DNA from: UBA11358 sp049517655 | GTDB taxonomy: Bacteria; Verrucomicrobiota; Verrucomicrobiia; Limisphaerales; UBA11358 | Assembly (NCBI GenBank): GCA_049517655.1 | Contig: JBEKRQ010000002.1 | Location: 496,001 to 560,000 of the forward strand | DNA length: 64,000 bases | Reading direction: 5' to 3' | Shown: positions 33,822-46,861 of the stretch, piece after piece | Numbering within the stretch: the stretch's first letter is position 1 | Layout: each line of letters opens with the position of its first letter | Program-made: the position numbers and the translations under genes | Notes under the pieces: generated by a model | Database searches by the model: none | Seen by the model: only the letters and a program-made list of their open reading frames with translations | Told to the model about the DNA's origin: nothing

Positions 33822-34673
33822 CTATTGCCTGCGAACCGCGCCGTCAGCATCCATCCTGGCGATGAGCGGGTAAACGTCGTGTTGCAGGCAGAACGCCACG
33901 TCATTACACAGTTCAGGAATCGCCAGCAAATGCCGCGCGTTTTCTGAATTGCAAATCGCGCCCGCCAAATCGGACTTTGCCTGTGAATAAGCGCGCCACG
34001 CGATTTCAGCCGAATCTGAAAGGGTAGGGCGCGTCACTCCGTGCGCGCCACACGATTGCTGTTGAACCGGGACGCTCTCTTCACCCGGCGGCGGGCAGGG
34101 GACTGCCCGCCCTACCTTCAGATTTTGGGTGACACGTTCATTTACCAACATTTCGCAAAGCGCGCCCGCAGCCAGCACGTCTTCGTCAGCCATGTTTTCG
34201 TGTGTGCCGGCGCATACGAGCACGATTTGTGCGGGCCGGAGTTGTTGAATGAACCGCGTGGTGGCCGTGAGATTCAAAAATGAAGCTGCCAAAACCATTT
34301 TTGCGCCCGCGCAGGCGCGCAACGCGCGCGTGCCGTTTGTGGTCGTTGAAACAATGGTTTTGCCGCGCACTTTTTCCGGTGTGTATTCCCGCGGCGAGTT
34401 GCCGAAATCGAAATCAATGCCGCCGCTTTGTCCGGCGCGGATGCGCATGCTGTTTCGTTCGCCGCCGAGCAAAACGTCCGGCTGTTTTTTTTGAATGGCC
34501 AGCGCCTCGGCGATTTCACTCACGGGAATAATGGCCTTTGCGCCATTGTGCAGCGCGGTCACAAACGTGCTCGTGGCGCGCAGCACGTCGAAGACAACAC
34601 AAACGGTTTCGCGCAAATCGCGGCGGGCGAGCGCGGGCAATTCAGCCGGTGTTAGTATGACTTCGATTTTCAT
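33822..34673 (-). CDS. 2-phosphosulfolactate phosphatase family protein (ComB-like), with repeat insertion
   Basis: Mg-dependent phosphatase family named for coenzyme M synthesis but widespread in bacteria without it. Family marks: MKIEVILTPAEL at the start, VFDVLRATSTFVTAL, GERNSMRIRAGQSGGIDFDFGNSPREYTPEKVRGKTIVSTTTNGTRAL and VLVCAGTHENMADEDVLAAGAL. Residues about 186-217 (VGRAVPCPPPGEE ... CGAHGVTRPTL) are encoded by a GTAGGGC-type palindromic element inserted in frame, making the protein (283) longer than the usual 240-250. The actual substrate in this organism is unknown. Confidence 0.87.
   Translation of the reverse strand: MKIEVILTPAELPALARRDLRETVCVVFDVLRATSTFVTALHNGAKAIIPVSEIAEALAIQKKQPDVLLGGERNSMRIRAGQSGGIDFDFGNSPREYTPEKVRGKTIVSTTTNGTRALRACAGAKMVLAASFLNLTATTRFIQQLRPAQIVLVCAGTHENMADEDVLAAGALCEMLVNERVTQNLKVGRAVPCPPPGEESVPVQQQSCGAHGVTRPTLSDSAEIAWRAYSQAKSDLAGAICNSENARHLLAIPELCNDVAFCLQHDVYPLIARMDADGAVRRQ
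34022..34117. repeat. GTAGGGC-family element inside the ComB-like gene
   Basis: Bounded by GGTAGGGCGCG and GCCCGCCCTACC. The left half contains a GGCGCG...CGCGCC type hairpin, the right half GGCGGGCAG/CTGCCCGCC. No stop codon appears in the gene's frame. Confidence 0.85.
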
Positions 34674-34830
34674 TTTGTGTCGCACGAAGAACGCGAAGGA
34701 AATGAAGGTAATTTTTCTTCGCAAACTTCGCGGCTTTCGCGCGAAGTATTATTTCATTTTTGTCCGCATGTAATGGAAAAGATACTGCTGTGCATAACCG
34801 GCGTGCAGCCCGAAATGCGTCGCGGCCATG

Positions 34831-37104
34831 TCAGTGTAAGTTGTAGCACGCCCAAAGATGCTCGCGATGAAACACACGGTCACCGATTTTGCTTTCGCGC
34901 TCGCCGAGGTCGGTGACGGATTCAAACTGCTGCAGGAGTTGCGGCGGCGTGGGCAGTGGCGGCGGAATTTTATGGTATTCAATCGGTTGATGCATCAGCC
35001 ATTTCCAAAACCAGTCGCTCTCCAGCGGATAGGGGTCCACTTCGCTGACAAAAATAGCGTTCTGGCCTTTGCGGTGTTCGAGATAGTTGTATTCCGGCCA
35101 GAAATAAAATTGATTCTTTGGCTTGTCAGAATCCATGGAATAAACGAGCGGTTCCGATTCAAGCGCCGCCTTCGCTTTGGGCAGATAAAATGAATATAGC
35201 CCGGTGATGCCGTAGTGGCTGCAAATGACGAACGCCAGCCTGCCTTCCTGTTGAAGCTTTTCGCGTTCCGCTTCGACGAACGCGGCGGATTGTTTCCAAG
35301 CGCGCACCCGGCGCGACGGGTCTTTTTCACCGGGCAATAATTGTCCGGTGATTCTGCCGGCAAGATTGCTCTGATACACAATCGCAACGGCGAAGAAACC
35401 ATAAACGAAACCGACCGCCAAAGATGGTTTGACCAGACGCGACCCCACAAGCCGCCGCTCATCCCAGTAGGCAACCATCAGACAAAACATCGGCAGGACG
35501 GCGATCGCAATCCAGTTCGGCAGCACGCGCGAATGAAACGAATAAACCAGATGGCCGAGCAACACCGGCGCGCCCATGCAAAAGAAAAAAAGCCACAAGG
35601 GCCGTTCGCGCCGGAATTTCCAAAAGCCAATCATGGCCCAAAGCGCGCCGATGAAGAAAATCGGGTTCAACAACGCCAGTTCGGAATAGGAAAAATCCCA
35701 AAAATAGCGCAGCGTTGGTTTCCACTGCGAGTGAAGGCCGGCGTCACCCGCCACTTGATGGACGGTTGTCCAGCCGTGTTGCCAGTTCCAAATGACCACC
35801 GGCAGCGTGCAGAGCGAAAAAATCAGCAACGCCAGCCACGGACCGGGCCGGCGCAGGTGCGCGCGCGCCGCCGGGCAAAGCGCGAAGAAAACCGCCCAGC
35901 ACACAATTTGATAGAGCGCGCTGTATTTGCAGAGAAAACCGAGTCCCATCGCCAGGCCGACAATGAGCCAGTGGCGGATTTGTCCATCCGGTTGCATCGC
36001 GCGCCAGCCGGCAATGAGCGCCCACGTCCAGCACAACACCAGTGGCGGATCAATGGTCATCAGAATTGCGCCCACACCAAGCAGCGGCGTGGCGGTGACG
36101 ATGAGCAAAAGCCAGAAGGCGGCGCGCGCGTTGATTTCGCGGGCGAAGAAACGCAACACCATCACACTCAAAATCGCCGCGAATAGGGGCGAAAAAAATC
36201 GGACGCCGAATTCCGTGTCGCCGAAAAGCGACGTGCCAGCGAACTGAATCAACGCGATGCCGGGCGGCTTGCTGCAATAAGAGAGCGCGAGATGCTTTGA
36301 CCAGACCCATTGATACGCTTCGTCCTGGCCAAGCTGAATGATGCCACTGGCGATGTAAATCCAGCGCGCAGCCAGCATGACAAAAATTAAAATGTAACCG
36401 AGGCGAAGCCAGTGGGAGGCGAAGGTTGAAGGTTGAAGGTTGAAGGTTGAAGATTGAAGGCCGGTAGCCATTTCAGATTCATCATTCTGCCTTTTTACTT
36501 CTCCCTTCAAAAGCGCTGGCCTTTGCGCGTGCCAGAGCGGGAACCATTTTTTTCCAATCCAATTCCAAGCGGTTTGCAGCGCAATCACTCCGGCGGCGGC
36601 GTAACCCGCGCCCAAAATCGCCCCGACCAAAACGTCGCCCGGATAATGAACGCCGTTGTAAATGCGCGAAAACGACACGGCCAATGCCATCGGCAGCATG
36701 AACCAAAGACTGCGGCGATAAAAAAGAAACATCACCATGGTCGCCGCGAACCAATTGGCCGCATGCGCGGATGGCATGCCGCCGGAACCGGCGCAGCCCA
36801 GTCGTTGAACAACATCGGACAGCGCCATGCACGGACGCGGACGCATGACGGCATGTTTGATGGTATTGACGACGAGCGGATCACCGAGCGCGACGACGAG
36901 AAAAACCATCAGTGCGCACAACCGCGCGCGGGCGTTTCCGAAACACAACGCGCCGACGATGATGGCGATGGCAAGCGGAACGAACCAGCGCATGACACCG
37001 TCACCACCGCTCAAAATCGGCATGAGCCAATCGCAGAGCGGATTGCTCAACGAGCCATTGATGAAATGGAACAGGCTCGCGTCGAGCGTTTGCAACCAAT
37101 GCAT
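34831..37104 (-). CDS. PAP2 phosphatase / GT39-83-type glycosyltransferase fusion
   Basis: A 757-residue membrane protein made of two normally separate enzymes. Residues 1-200 are a PAP2 phosphatase with the three motifs KHAVMRPRP, PSAHAAN and SRIYNGVHYPGD. From about 235 a GT-C (ArnT/PMT-like) transferase follows, with the acidic loop LGQDEAYQWVWSKHLALSYCSKPPG and many membrane helices. The linker (about 215-228, QSSTFNLQPSTF) is encoded by a GAAGGTT heptamer array. Lipid A or undecaprenyl-phosphate sugar modification is a plausible role: the phosphatase could clear polyprenyl carriers used by the transferase. The native pair may once have been two genes. Confidence 0.87.
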   Translation of the reverse strand: MHWLQTLDASLFHFINGSLSNPLCDWLMPILSGGDGVMRWFVPLAIAIIVGALCFGNARARLCALMVFLVVALGDPLVVNTIKHAVMRPRPCMALSDVVQRLGCAGSGGMPSAHAANWFAATMVMFLFYRRSLWFMLPMALAVSFSRIYNGVHYPGDVLVGAILGAGYAAAGVIALQTAWNWIGKKWFPLWHAQRPALLKGEVKRQNDESEMATGLQSSTFNLQPSTFASHWLRLGYILIFVMLAARWIYIASGIIQLGQDEAYQWVWSKHLALSYCSKPPGIALIQFAGTSLFGDTEFGVRFFSPLFAAILSVMVLRFFAREINARAAFWLLLIVTATPLLGVGAILMTIDPPLVLCWTWALIAGWRAMQPDGQIRHWLIVGLAMGLGFLCKYSALYQIVCWAVFFALCPAARAHLRRPGPWLALLIFSLCTLPVVIWNWQHGWTTVHQVAGDAGLHSQWKPTLRYFWDFSYSELALLNPIFFIGALWAMIGFWKFRRERPLWLFFFCMGAPVLLGHLVYSFHSRVLPNWIAIAVLPMFCLMVAYWDERRLVGSRLVKPSLAVGFVYGFFAVAIVYQSNLAGRITGQLLPGEKDPSRRVRAWKQSAAFVEAEREKLQQEGRLAFVICSHYGITGLYSFYLPKAKAALESEPLVYSMDSDKPKNQFYFWPEYNYLEHRKGQNAIFVSEVDPYPLESDWFWKWLMHQPIEYHKIPPPLPTPPQLLQQFESVTDLGERESKIGDRVFHREHLWACYNLH
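36421..36462 (-). repeat. Heptamer repeat in the domain linker of the PAP2 fusion
   Basis: Four perfect copies of GAAGGTT (plus-strand reading), then GAAGATT and GAAGGCC. It falls precisely at the junction between the phosphatase and transferase domains. Confidence 0.9.
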
Positions 37105-37298
37105 GGCCGCCAGTGTAGCGGGAAATAAAGGGTTGGAAACTTGAATTGCGTTTCAAAATGATTATCACCGCCAAGGCACAAAGGACGTAAAGAATTTTCT
37201 CGTCGCGTTCTTTGCGCCTTTTTGCGGCAGTTTGAATTGGCGTTCATCTACGGTTTCCGTCTTCTCCCGCATTGCGAGATTCGCCGCGACGAGGAAAA

Positions 37299-37335
37299 AG
37301 CAAAAAGCCGGAGAATCGTTTCTCCGGCTTTTGTT
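37299..37335 (-). terminator. Terminator of the rRNA operon
   Basis: Minus-strand AAGCCGGAGAA and TTCTCCGGCTT form an 11-bp stem with a 4-base loop, followed by TTTGCTTTTTC, just beyond the 5S gene. Confidence 0.9.
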
Positions 37336-37342
37336 GAAAGAT

Positions 37343-37454
37343 TGGCGGCAACCTACTCTCGCGGAAGCTATACAACCACTACCATCGGCAAGGCTGCGTT
37401 TGACGGCCGAGTTCGGAATGGGATCGGGTCGGACCACAGCTTTATGGCCACCAA
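37343..37454 (-). rRNA. 5S ribosomal RNA
   Basis: About 112 bases with terminal stem TTGGTGGC/GCCGCCAA, the conserved loop CCGAACTCGG region (CATTCCGAACTCGGCCGTC) and the 3' GAGAGTAGG-like segment. Ends are set by the terminal helix and may be off by one or two bases. Confidence 0.93.
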
Positions 37455-37661
37455 AAAGCGAAGTCAGAAGGCAGAAGTCAGAACCGATTCCAACTTCGTC
37501 TGACTAAAAATTTCAAAAGAGCGTTGCCGAAGCGGATTCGGCGATTCTCTGAAAACTACACACAGGGACACCATTGCTTACACACAATTCGCGAGTTGAA
37601 ATCGCTTTCTCTGTTCATCGGCCAGGAACTTGCGTTCCCGTCCGCGTGACAAAGAAAAAGC

Positions 37662-40626
<2,965 letters not shown>

Positions 40627-40824
40627 ACAAAAGAACCCAGCTCTTTCCGCCCTCTTGCAAGCGCGGAAATCTTTCTGATCGCTCAGAAAGCGCTGGGCAC
40701 TCAGCGAATTGTATTATTCTGCCCTAGTGTTTTACCTATGTGTAGTTGTCAAAGAACGCGCCGAACCATTTCACCGGAACCACAAATCCCGAGAAGTTGC
40801 TTCGGTAAATCGTTTTCAAATCAA
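40627..40824. other. 23S leader spacer
   Basis: About 200 bases between 23S and the repeat attached to tRNA-Ile. It contains sequence that can pair with the other side of the 23S gene for processing. No gene is seen. Confidence 0.4.
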
Positions 40825-40937
40825 GTGGCTTGCCGAGCCGTAGCTCGCAGCATTTCCGACCGGCGTCTCCGGCCCGCCTCCGCGCTATCGCGCTTCGTCG
40901 CGGCAGCCTCGCTCTTTACTTCGCTGCGAGCGTAGGC
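40825..40937 (-). repeat. tRNA-3'-anchored hairpin repeat (Ile copy)
   Basis: On the minus strand CCA continues GCCTACGCTCGC. CAGCCT-A-CGCTC pairs with GAGCGAGGCTG (one bulge). Then come CTGCCGCGACGAAGCGCG, GGAGGCGGGCC and, beyond GGAGACGCCGG, the words GCGAGCTACGGCT and CGGCAAGCCA. Confidence 0.85.
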
Positions 40938-41014
40938 TGGTGGGCGTGACTGGACTCGAACCAGTGACCCTGCGCTTATCAAGCGCATGCTCTAACCAAC
41001 TGAGCTACACGCCC
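40938..41014 (-). tRNA. tRNA-Ile (GAT)
   Basis: Acceptor GGGCGTG/CACGCCC, discriminator A, encoded CCA, anticodon GAT in CTTGATAAG, T-loop GGTTCGAGTCC. It is the second tRNA of the rRNA spacer when read in the direction of transcription. Its 5' end shares bases with the end of the preceding repeat. Confidence 0.97.
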
Positions 41015-41091
41015 GCCTTCGCGCTGCGCGCTTCGGCGCGGCAGGCCCGGCGCTGGCTTGCCAGCCGTAGCTCGCTCCAGCGAGCGCAGGC
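41011..41091 (-). repeat. tRNA-3'-anchored hairpin repeat (Ala copy) filling the tRNA-tRNA spacer
   Basis: Minus strand from the tRNA-Ala CCA: GCCTGCGCTCGC, GGAGCGAGCTACGGCTGG, CAAGCCAGCGCC, CTGCCGCGCCGAAGCGCG and CGCGAAGGCGGGC. The last GGGC is at the same time the first bases of tRNA-Ile, so nothing but repeat separates the two tRNAs. Confidence 0.88.
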
Positions 41092-41167
<76 letters not shown>

Positions 41168-41171
41168 CTGC

Positions 41172-41245
41172 CTATTTTCGATTTGCGATTTGCGATTTTG
41201 GATTTTCAAATCCGCAATCCGCAATCGGAAATCCGCAATGCAAAT
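41172..41245. repeat. Heptamer inverted array in the 16S-tRNA spacer
   Basis: CGATTTG, CGATTTG, CGATTTT, GGATTTT on the left and CAAATCC, GCAATCC, GCAATCG, GAAATCC, GCAATGC on the right, meeting at a GGATTTTCAAATCC centre; the array can fold as a hairpin next to the mature 5' end of tRNA-Ala. Confidence 0.85.
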
Positions 41246-41267
41246 CAGAGTTCGATCTCTTTCACTT

Positions 41268-41290
41268 GTTTGTTCAAAGAGCATTGCCCT
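41268..41290 (-). promoter_or_regulatory. boxA-like antitermination site in the rRNA spacer
   Basis: Minus-strand TGCTCTTTGAACAA matches the boxA pattern and repeats the word found ahead of 16S, as expected for Nus-factor antitermination of a long rRNA transcript. Confidence 0.55.
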
Positions 41291-41325
41291 TGAAAACTGA
41301 ATTGTGCGACTAGCTTAAGCCGGTT

Positions 41326-41351
41326 CTGAAATTTCAAATTTGAAATTTCAG
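41326..41351. repeat. 26-bp perfect palindrome (heptamer type)
   Basis: Built from GAAATTT, CAAATTT, GAAATTT with flanking CT/AG, symmetric about AAATTT. It shares its core with the palindrome in the 23S expansion and lies 50 bases from the 16S 3' end. Confidence 0.9.
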
Positions 41352-41390
41352 ATCGACCTCGAAGTCCGATTGTTACCTCGGACCCGTGGT

Positions 41391-42957
<1,567 letters not shown>

Positions 42958-43077
42958 AAACGTTAGTTGATTCCTGTCTGATCGTAAAATCAGACAGCTT
43001 ATTATTGGTTAAACTCTTCAAAACCAGCCAACTAACGACCGGCTTTGAAGGGGCTCTCACTAATCGCACAATTCAAT

Positions 43078-43091
43078 TTTCAAAGAGCAAC
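43078..43091 (-). promoter_or_regulatory. boxA-like antitermination site in the 16S leader
   Basis: Minus-strand TGCTCTTTGAAAA, followed by ATTGAATTGTGCGA, a stretch also found in the 16S-23S spacer; typical of leader processing and antitermination signals. Confidence 0.6.
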
Positions 43092-43223
43092 AGGTGTCAC
43101 AGAAACACCCAAAATCCTGCCAAAACCAGCCCGTTTTTGCTTCCCATTTAGGCGACAAAAAAACCCGAGCGCCGAATCGTTACTTTCAACCCGGCATCTC
43201 AGATTCGAGTTTTGAGGGCGCGG

Positions 43224-43251
43224 AAATTATCAGACCCGCGCCGATTGTCAA
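43224..43251 (-). promoter_or_regulatory. rRNA operon promoter
   Basis: Minus-strand TTGACA, 16 bases, TAATTT, followed by a GC-rich discriminator (CCGCGCCC) of the kind linked to stringent control. It lies about 270 bases upstream of 16S in a gap otherwise without genes. Confidence 0.7.
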
Positions 43252-43392
43252 CAGGCTTTTCGCCAGTAGTTTCCTTCCGCCACGCGGAAGACTTGTAACA
43301 ACCTACCAGTGCCCGCCAAAGCTGCAAGAGGTTTTTTCATTATTCTTTGCCGGTCCAATTTGGCCTCCGTCCTATCCGGTCTGTTTATCGCG

Positions 43393-43761
43393 TTATTCCA
43401 GGCCGCGCTCGGTCAATTCGCCCTCGTCCAAACCCAGGTAATGGCCGAGTTCATGCAGAAAAGTCGTCTGCACTTCTTCACGGAAAATCTTCTCTTCTCC
43501 GTCCGCCAGGTCCCAAAGATTTTCCAGAAACAGAATGATTTGCAGAGGCAACGGAACATTTCCTTCATCGGCAAATTCCGGCCCGGTGAACAAACCCAGT
43601 GTGTCCGCTTCAATCCCGTCCGCCTGCAAACCGGCATTGGGCCGACGCTCGAACGTCACGGGCAATTTTTCCGCCCGCTCGCGCAACGGTTTTGGCAGCG
43701 ACGCCAGTGTCCCTTCAACTTCCCCGGAAGCAACCGCGCACAATTTTTTCCAGTTCAAGGT
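43393..43761 (-). CDS. Small zincin-like metallopeptidase (DUF1025 type)
   Basis: A 122-residue minimal metalloprotease. The zinc motif is TTFLHELGHYLGLDEGEL (HExxH with a distal Asp/Glu). Upstream blocks EVEGTLASLPKPLRERAEKLPVTFERRPN and IILFLENLWDLADGEE are typical of this small family. The GTG of V(M)TLNWKKLCAVASGE is chosen since homologues begin near there; the frame is open to another GTG 21 codons upstream. It is divergent from the M16 peptidase gene. Substrates are unknown. Confidence 0.85.
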   Translation of the reverse strand, partial: TLNWKKLCAVASGEVEGTLASLPKPLRERAEKLPVTFERRPNAGLQADGIEADTLGLFTGPEFADEGNVPLPLQIILFLENLWDLADGEEKIFREEVQTTFLHELGHYLGLDEGELTERGLE

Positions 43762-43864
43762 CACCCCGCAATTTTGGCGCGGGTGGCATCCGTTGGCAAT
43801 CGCCGCCCGACTTTTTTCTCGCACTTGAACAGCGCGTGTTTATGGTTGTCTGAACATCGAATTT

Positions 43865-46558
43865 ATGACGGCTAAAAATCGAATGTCCCGATCCATTTTG
43901 CTCGCCTCCGTTTTTTCCCTCACACTGGCATGGTTGTCCGCCAGCGGGGCGGCAACCAATGAAATTTCCGCCGTGCAGGGCGTGTTGCGCGCCACCCTGT
44001 CGAATGGCCTGCAAGTCATCATCGTCCGCAATCCGCTCGCGCCGGTGGTTACGACGATGATCAATTATCGGGTCGGCGCAGACGAATGCTCCAGCGAATT
44101 TCCCGGCACGGCCCATGCCACGGAGCATATGATGTTCCGTGGCAGCCCGGGATTGTCCGCCGACCAGTTGGCGGGCATCACCGCTGCCTTGGGCGGTGAC
44201 GACAATGCCAACACACAACACGCGATCACGCAGTATTTTTTCACCATGCCCGCAGAATATTTGGATGTGGCCTTGCGCATTGAAGCCACCCGCATGCGCG
44301 ATCTGTTGGCCGACGAAAAACTTTGGGAAAAGGAACGCGGCGCCGTCGAGCAGGAAGTCGCGCAGGATTTGTCGAATCCCGAATACGTTTTTTACATACA
44401 ACTGATGGCTGCCATGTTCAAAGGCTCACCCTATGAACACGTCGGTTTGGGCACACGCCCGTCGTTCGACAAAACGACCGATGCCGACCTGCGAAAATTT
44501 CATCACACGTGGTATGTGCCCAACAACGCCATTCTCATCATCGTCGGCGACGTGCAGCCGGAGCCGGCGTTGGAACAGGTGGAAAAAATATTTGGCGGCA
44601 TTCCCGCAACGCAACTTCCCGCGCGTCCGGAATATAATTTCCAGACGGTGAAACCGGACACGATCGAGCTCGACACGGATTTGCCGTATGGATTGACCGC
44701 CATCACCTTTCGCCTCCCCGGTTCGGACAATCCTGACTTTGCCGCCGCGCAGATTTTAACCGACGTGTTGAGCAGCCAGCGCGGGCAGTTGTATGGCCTT
44801 GTTCCGCAGGGCAAGGCGCTGCTCGCGGAATTCGATTATTGGACCTTCCCAAAATCCGGTTTGGGTTGTGCCTTTGCCGGGTTTCCGGCGGGCGCGGACT
44901 CGACGAATCTGCTAGAACAAGTGCGAAATATTCTGGCTGCTGAAATCACCAATGGCGTCACGGCGGATTTGGTGGAGGCGGCGAAACGGCGGGAAATCGC
45001 CAGCGCCGAATTGCAGAAAAATTCCATTGAAGGTCTGGCGTCAGCATGGTCGCAGGCTCTCGCCGTCGAAGGGCGAAATTCGCCGGATGACGACATCAAC
45101 GCCCTTCGCCGGGTCACCGTCGCCGATGTCAATCGCGCGGCGAAGAAGTATCTGGATTTTGACCACGCCATCTCGGCCATTCTCACCCCGCAACCTTCCG
45201 GCAAGCCGATTTCATCGAAAAGCTTTGGCGGCAAGGAATCATTTGCATCCTCAAAAAACACCAATGTCAAATTGCCGTCATGGGCGGAAAAAGTCACCGA
45301 ACAACTTCCGATTCCCGCCTCGACTCTGAATCCGTTCGTCACCAACCTGTCCAATGGAATCAAACTCGTTGTGCAGCCGGAATCGGTCAGCGATACCGTC
45401 AGCGTCTATGGCCGCGTCAAAAACAATCCGAAGGTCGAAATGGCCGTAGGCAAGGACGGCGTGGACCAGGCGTTGGACCAGCTTTTTTCCTACGGCACAA
45501 AATCGCTCGACCGGCTCGCCTTTCAAAAGGCGCTGGATGACATTGGCGCGATAGAATCGGCGGGCGCGGATTTTTCGTTGCAGGTTTTGACCGATCAATT
45601 TGAACGCGGCGTGCAACTGCTCGCAGACAACGAACTTTCCCCGGTGTTGCCCGAAAAGGATTTCAAAATCATCCAGCCGCAACTGGCCGCTTCCGTCGCC
45701 GGCGAACTGCAAAGCCCCGACCATATCGCAGGTCACGCGTTGACTGCCGCGCTGTTCCCGAAAGGAGACCCGGCGCAACGCGAGACGACGCCTGACAGCG
45801 TCAAATCACTCACGATTCAGGACGTGTGGGATTATTATCATCACGTTTTCCGGCCCGATATGACGACCATCGTCGTCATCGGCAACGTGACGCCGGGAAA
45901 AGCCGTGGCCGTCATTTCAAAATATTTCGGCGATTGGAAGGCCGAAGGACCAAAACCCAATACGCTTTTCCCGCCCGCGCCGACAAATTCAGTTTCCGTG
46001 ACCCATGTGCCGGATTCCAGCCGCGTGCAGGACAAGGTCACTTTGGCGGAAACGTTGACGCTCACGCGAACCAATGCGGACTATTACGCGCTGCAACTGG
46101 GCAATCACGTGCTGGGCGGGAATTCCCTTGCCACGCGCTTATACCAGGACCTCCGCGTGAAGAGTGGGCTGGTGTATTTTGTCTTTCCGATATTGAACGT
46201 CGGCCTGACGCGCGGCGTTTACCAGGTGGAATACGGCTGTGACCCGCCGAACGTTGCCAAGGCACGCGCCATTGTTTTGACTAACCTAAAAAACATGCAG
46301 ACGAAAAAGGTGGGCACGCGGGAGCTGAACCAAGCCAGATTGACCCTGCTCCGCGACATTCCGCTGGCCGAATCGAGCGTGGACTACATTGCGCACGGCT
46401 GGCTCTCGCGTTCAATCCTGGATTTGCCCCTCGATGAGCCGGTCCGCGCGGCGCGCATTTATGTCAAGCTCGCCCGCGGCGATGTCCGAGCTGCATTTGC
46501 CAAATGGCTTCGTCCCGATGACCTCGTTGAAGTGACTCAAGGACCGGCTCCACAATAA
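43865..46558 (+). CDS. M16-family zinc peptidase, two-domain, exported
   Basis: An 897-residue pitrilysin-type protease with a signal peptide (ILLASVFSLTLAWLSASGA). The inverted zinc motif HATEH is at residues 84-88 and the third ligand Glu is at 164 (ERGAVEQEV), the expected 77-residue spacing. A second, inactive M16 half begins near residue 480 (STLNPFVTNLSNGIKLVVQPE) with VVIGNVTPGKA. Together the halves form a clamshell that digests peptides in the periplasm. A start six codons downstream at MSRSILL is also possible. Confidence 0.93.
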   Translation: MTAKNRMSRSILLASVFSLTLAWLSASGAATNEISAVQGVLRATLSNGLQVIIVRNPLAPVVTTMINYRVGADECSSEFPGTAHATEHMMFRGSPGLSADQLAGITAALGGDDNANTQHAITQYFFTMPAEYLDVALRIEATRMRDLLADEKLWEKERGAVEQEVAQDLSNPEYVFYIQLMAAMFKGSPYEHVGLGTRPSFDKTTDADLRKFHHTWYVPNNAILIIVGDVQPEPALEQVEKIFGGIPATQLPARPEYNFQTVKPDTIELDTDLPYGLTAITFRLPGSDNPDFAAAQILTDVLSSQRGQLYGLVPQGKALLAEFDYWTFPKSGLGCAFAGFPAGADSTNLLEQVRNILAAEITNGVTADLVEAAKRREIASAELQKNSIEGLASAWSQALAVEGRNSPDDDINALRRVTVADVNRAAKKYLDFDHAISAILTPQPSGKPISSKSFGGKESFASSKNTNVKLPSWAEKVTEQLPIPASTLNPFVTNLSNGIKLVVQPESVSDTVSVYGRVKNNPKVEMAVGKDGVDQALDQLFSYGTKSLDRLAFQKALDDIGAIESAGADFSLQVLTDQFERGVQLLADNELSPVLPEKDFKIIQPQLAASVAGELQSPDHIAGHALTAALFPKGDPAQRETTPDSVKSLTIQDVWDYYHHVFRPDMTTIVVIGNVTPGKAVAVISKYFGDWKAEGPKPNTLFPPAPTNSVSVTHVPDSSRVQDKVTLAETLTLTRTNADYYALQLGNHVLGGNSLATRLYQDLRVKSGLVYFVFPILNVGLTRGVYQVEYGCDPPNVAKARAIVLTNLKNMQTKKVGTRELNQARLTLLRDIPLAESSVDYIAHGWLSRSILDLPLDEPVRAARIYVKLARGDVRAAFAKWLRPDDLVEVTQGPAPQ

Positions 46559-46591
46559 AGCCATTGCAGTCCTGGCCGTGGGCTTGAGTGA

Positions 46592-46813
46592 TTACGACTT
46601 GTCGCAGCACTTGCACATACCGCGGCACGCTTTTTGCAATCCGATCAGGATCACAAATACTGAAGCGGCAAGCCATGCGGTTTTCTCGCCTATCACACCA
46701 AGCGCTCCCAACAGCATGACAACACCTATCAGAACAATGAACACACCGCTCATTATACGGCACGGGCAGCATTTTTTTGTTTCGCAGCATTTTTTATCTT
46801 CGGACGTTTCCAT
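46592..46813 (-). CDS. Tiny membrane protein with cysteine-rich ends
   Basis: A 73-residue protein I do not recognise. Two hydrophobic helices (IMSGVFIVLIGVVMLLGALGVI and TAWLAASVFVILIGL) are flanked by cysteine clusters: KKCCETKKCCPC at the N-terminus and ACRGMCKCCDKS at the C-terminus, nine or ten Cys in all. If both ends face the cytoplasm, they could bind metal or form a redox site at the membrane. An AAGGAA precedes the ATG. It is the last gene of the hopanoid run, 48 bases after hpnJ. Confidence 0.7.
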   Translation of the reverse strand: METSEDKKCCETKKCCPCRIMSGVFIVLIGVVMLLGALGVIGEKTAWLAASVFVILIGLQKACRGMCKCCDKS

Positions 46814-46861
46814 GGCTGGTTCCTTTCGTGGTTGTTGTGTTGTTGATTCGTCAAATTTGCA

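Noticed and set aside
46592..46813. Metallothionein
   Set aside because: The protein has two clear membrane helices between the cysteine clusters, unlike soluble metallothioneins.
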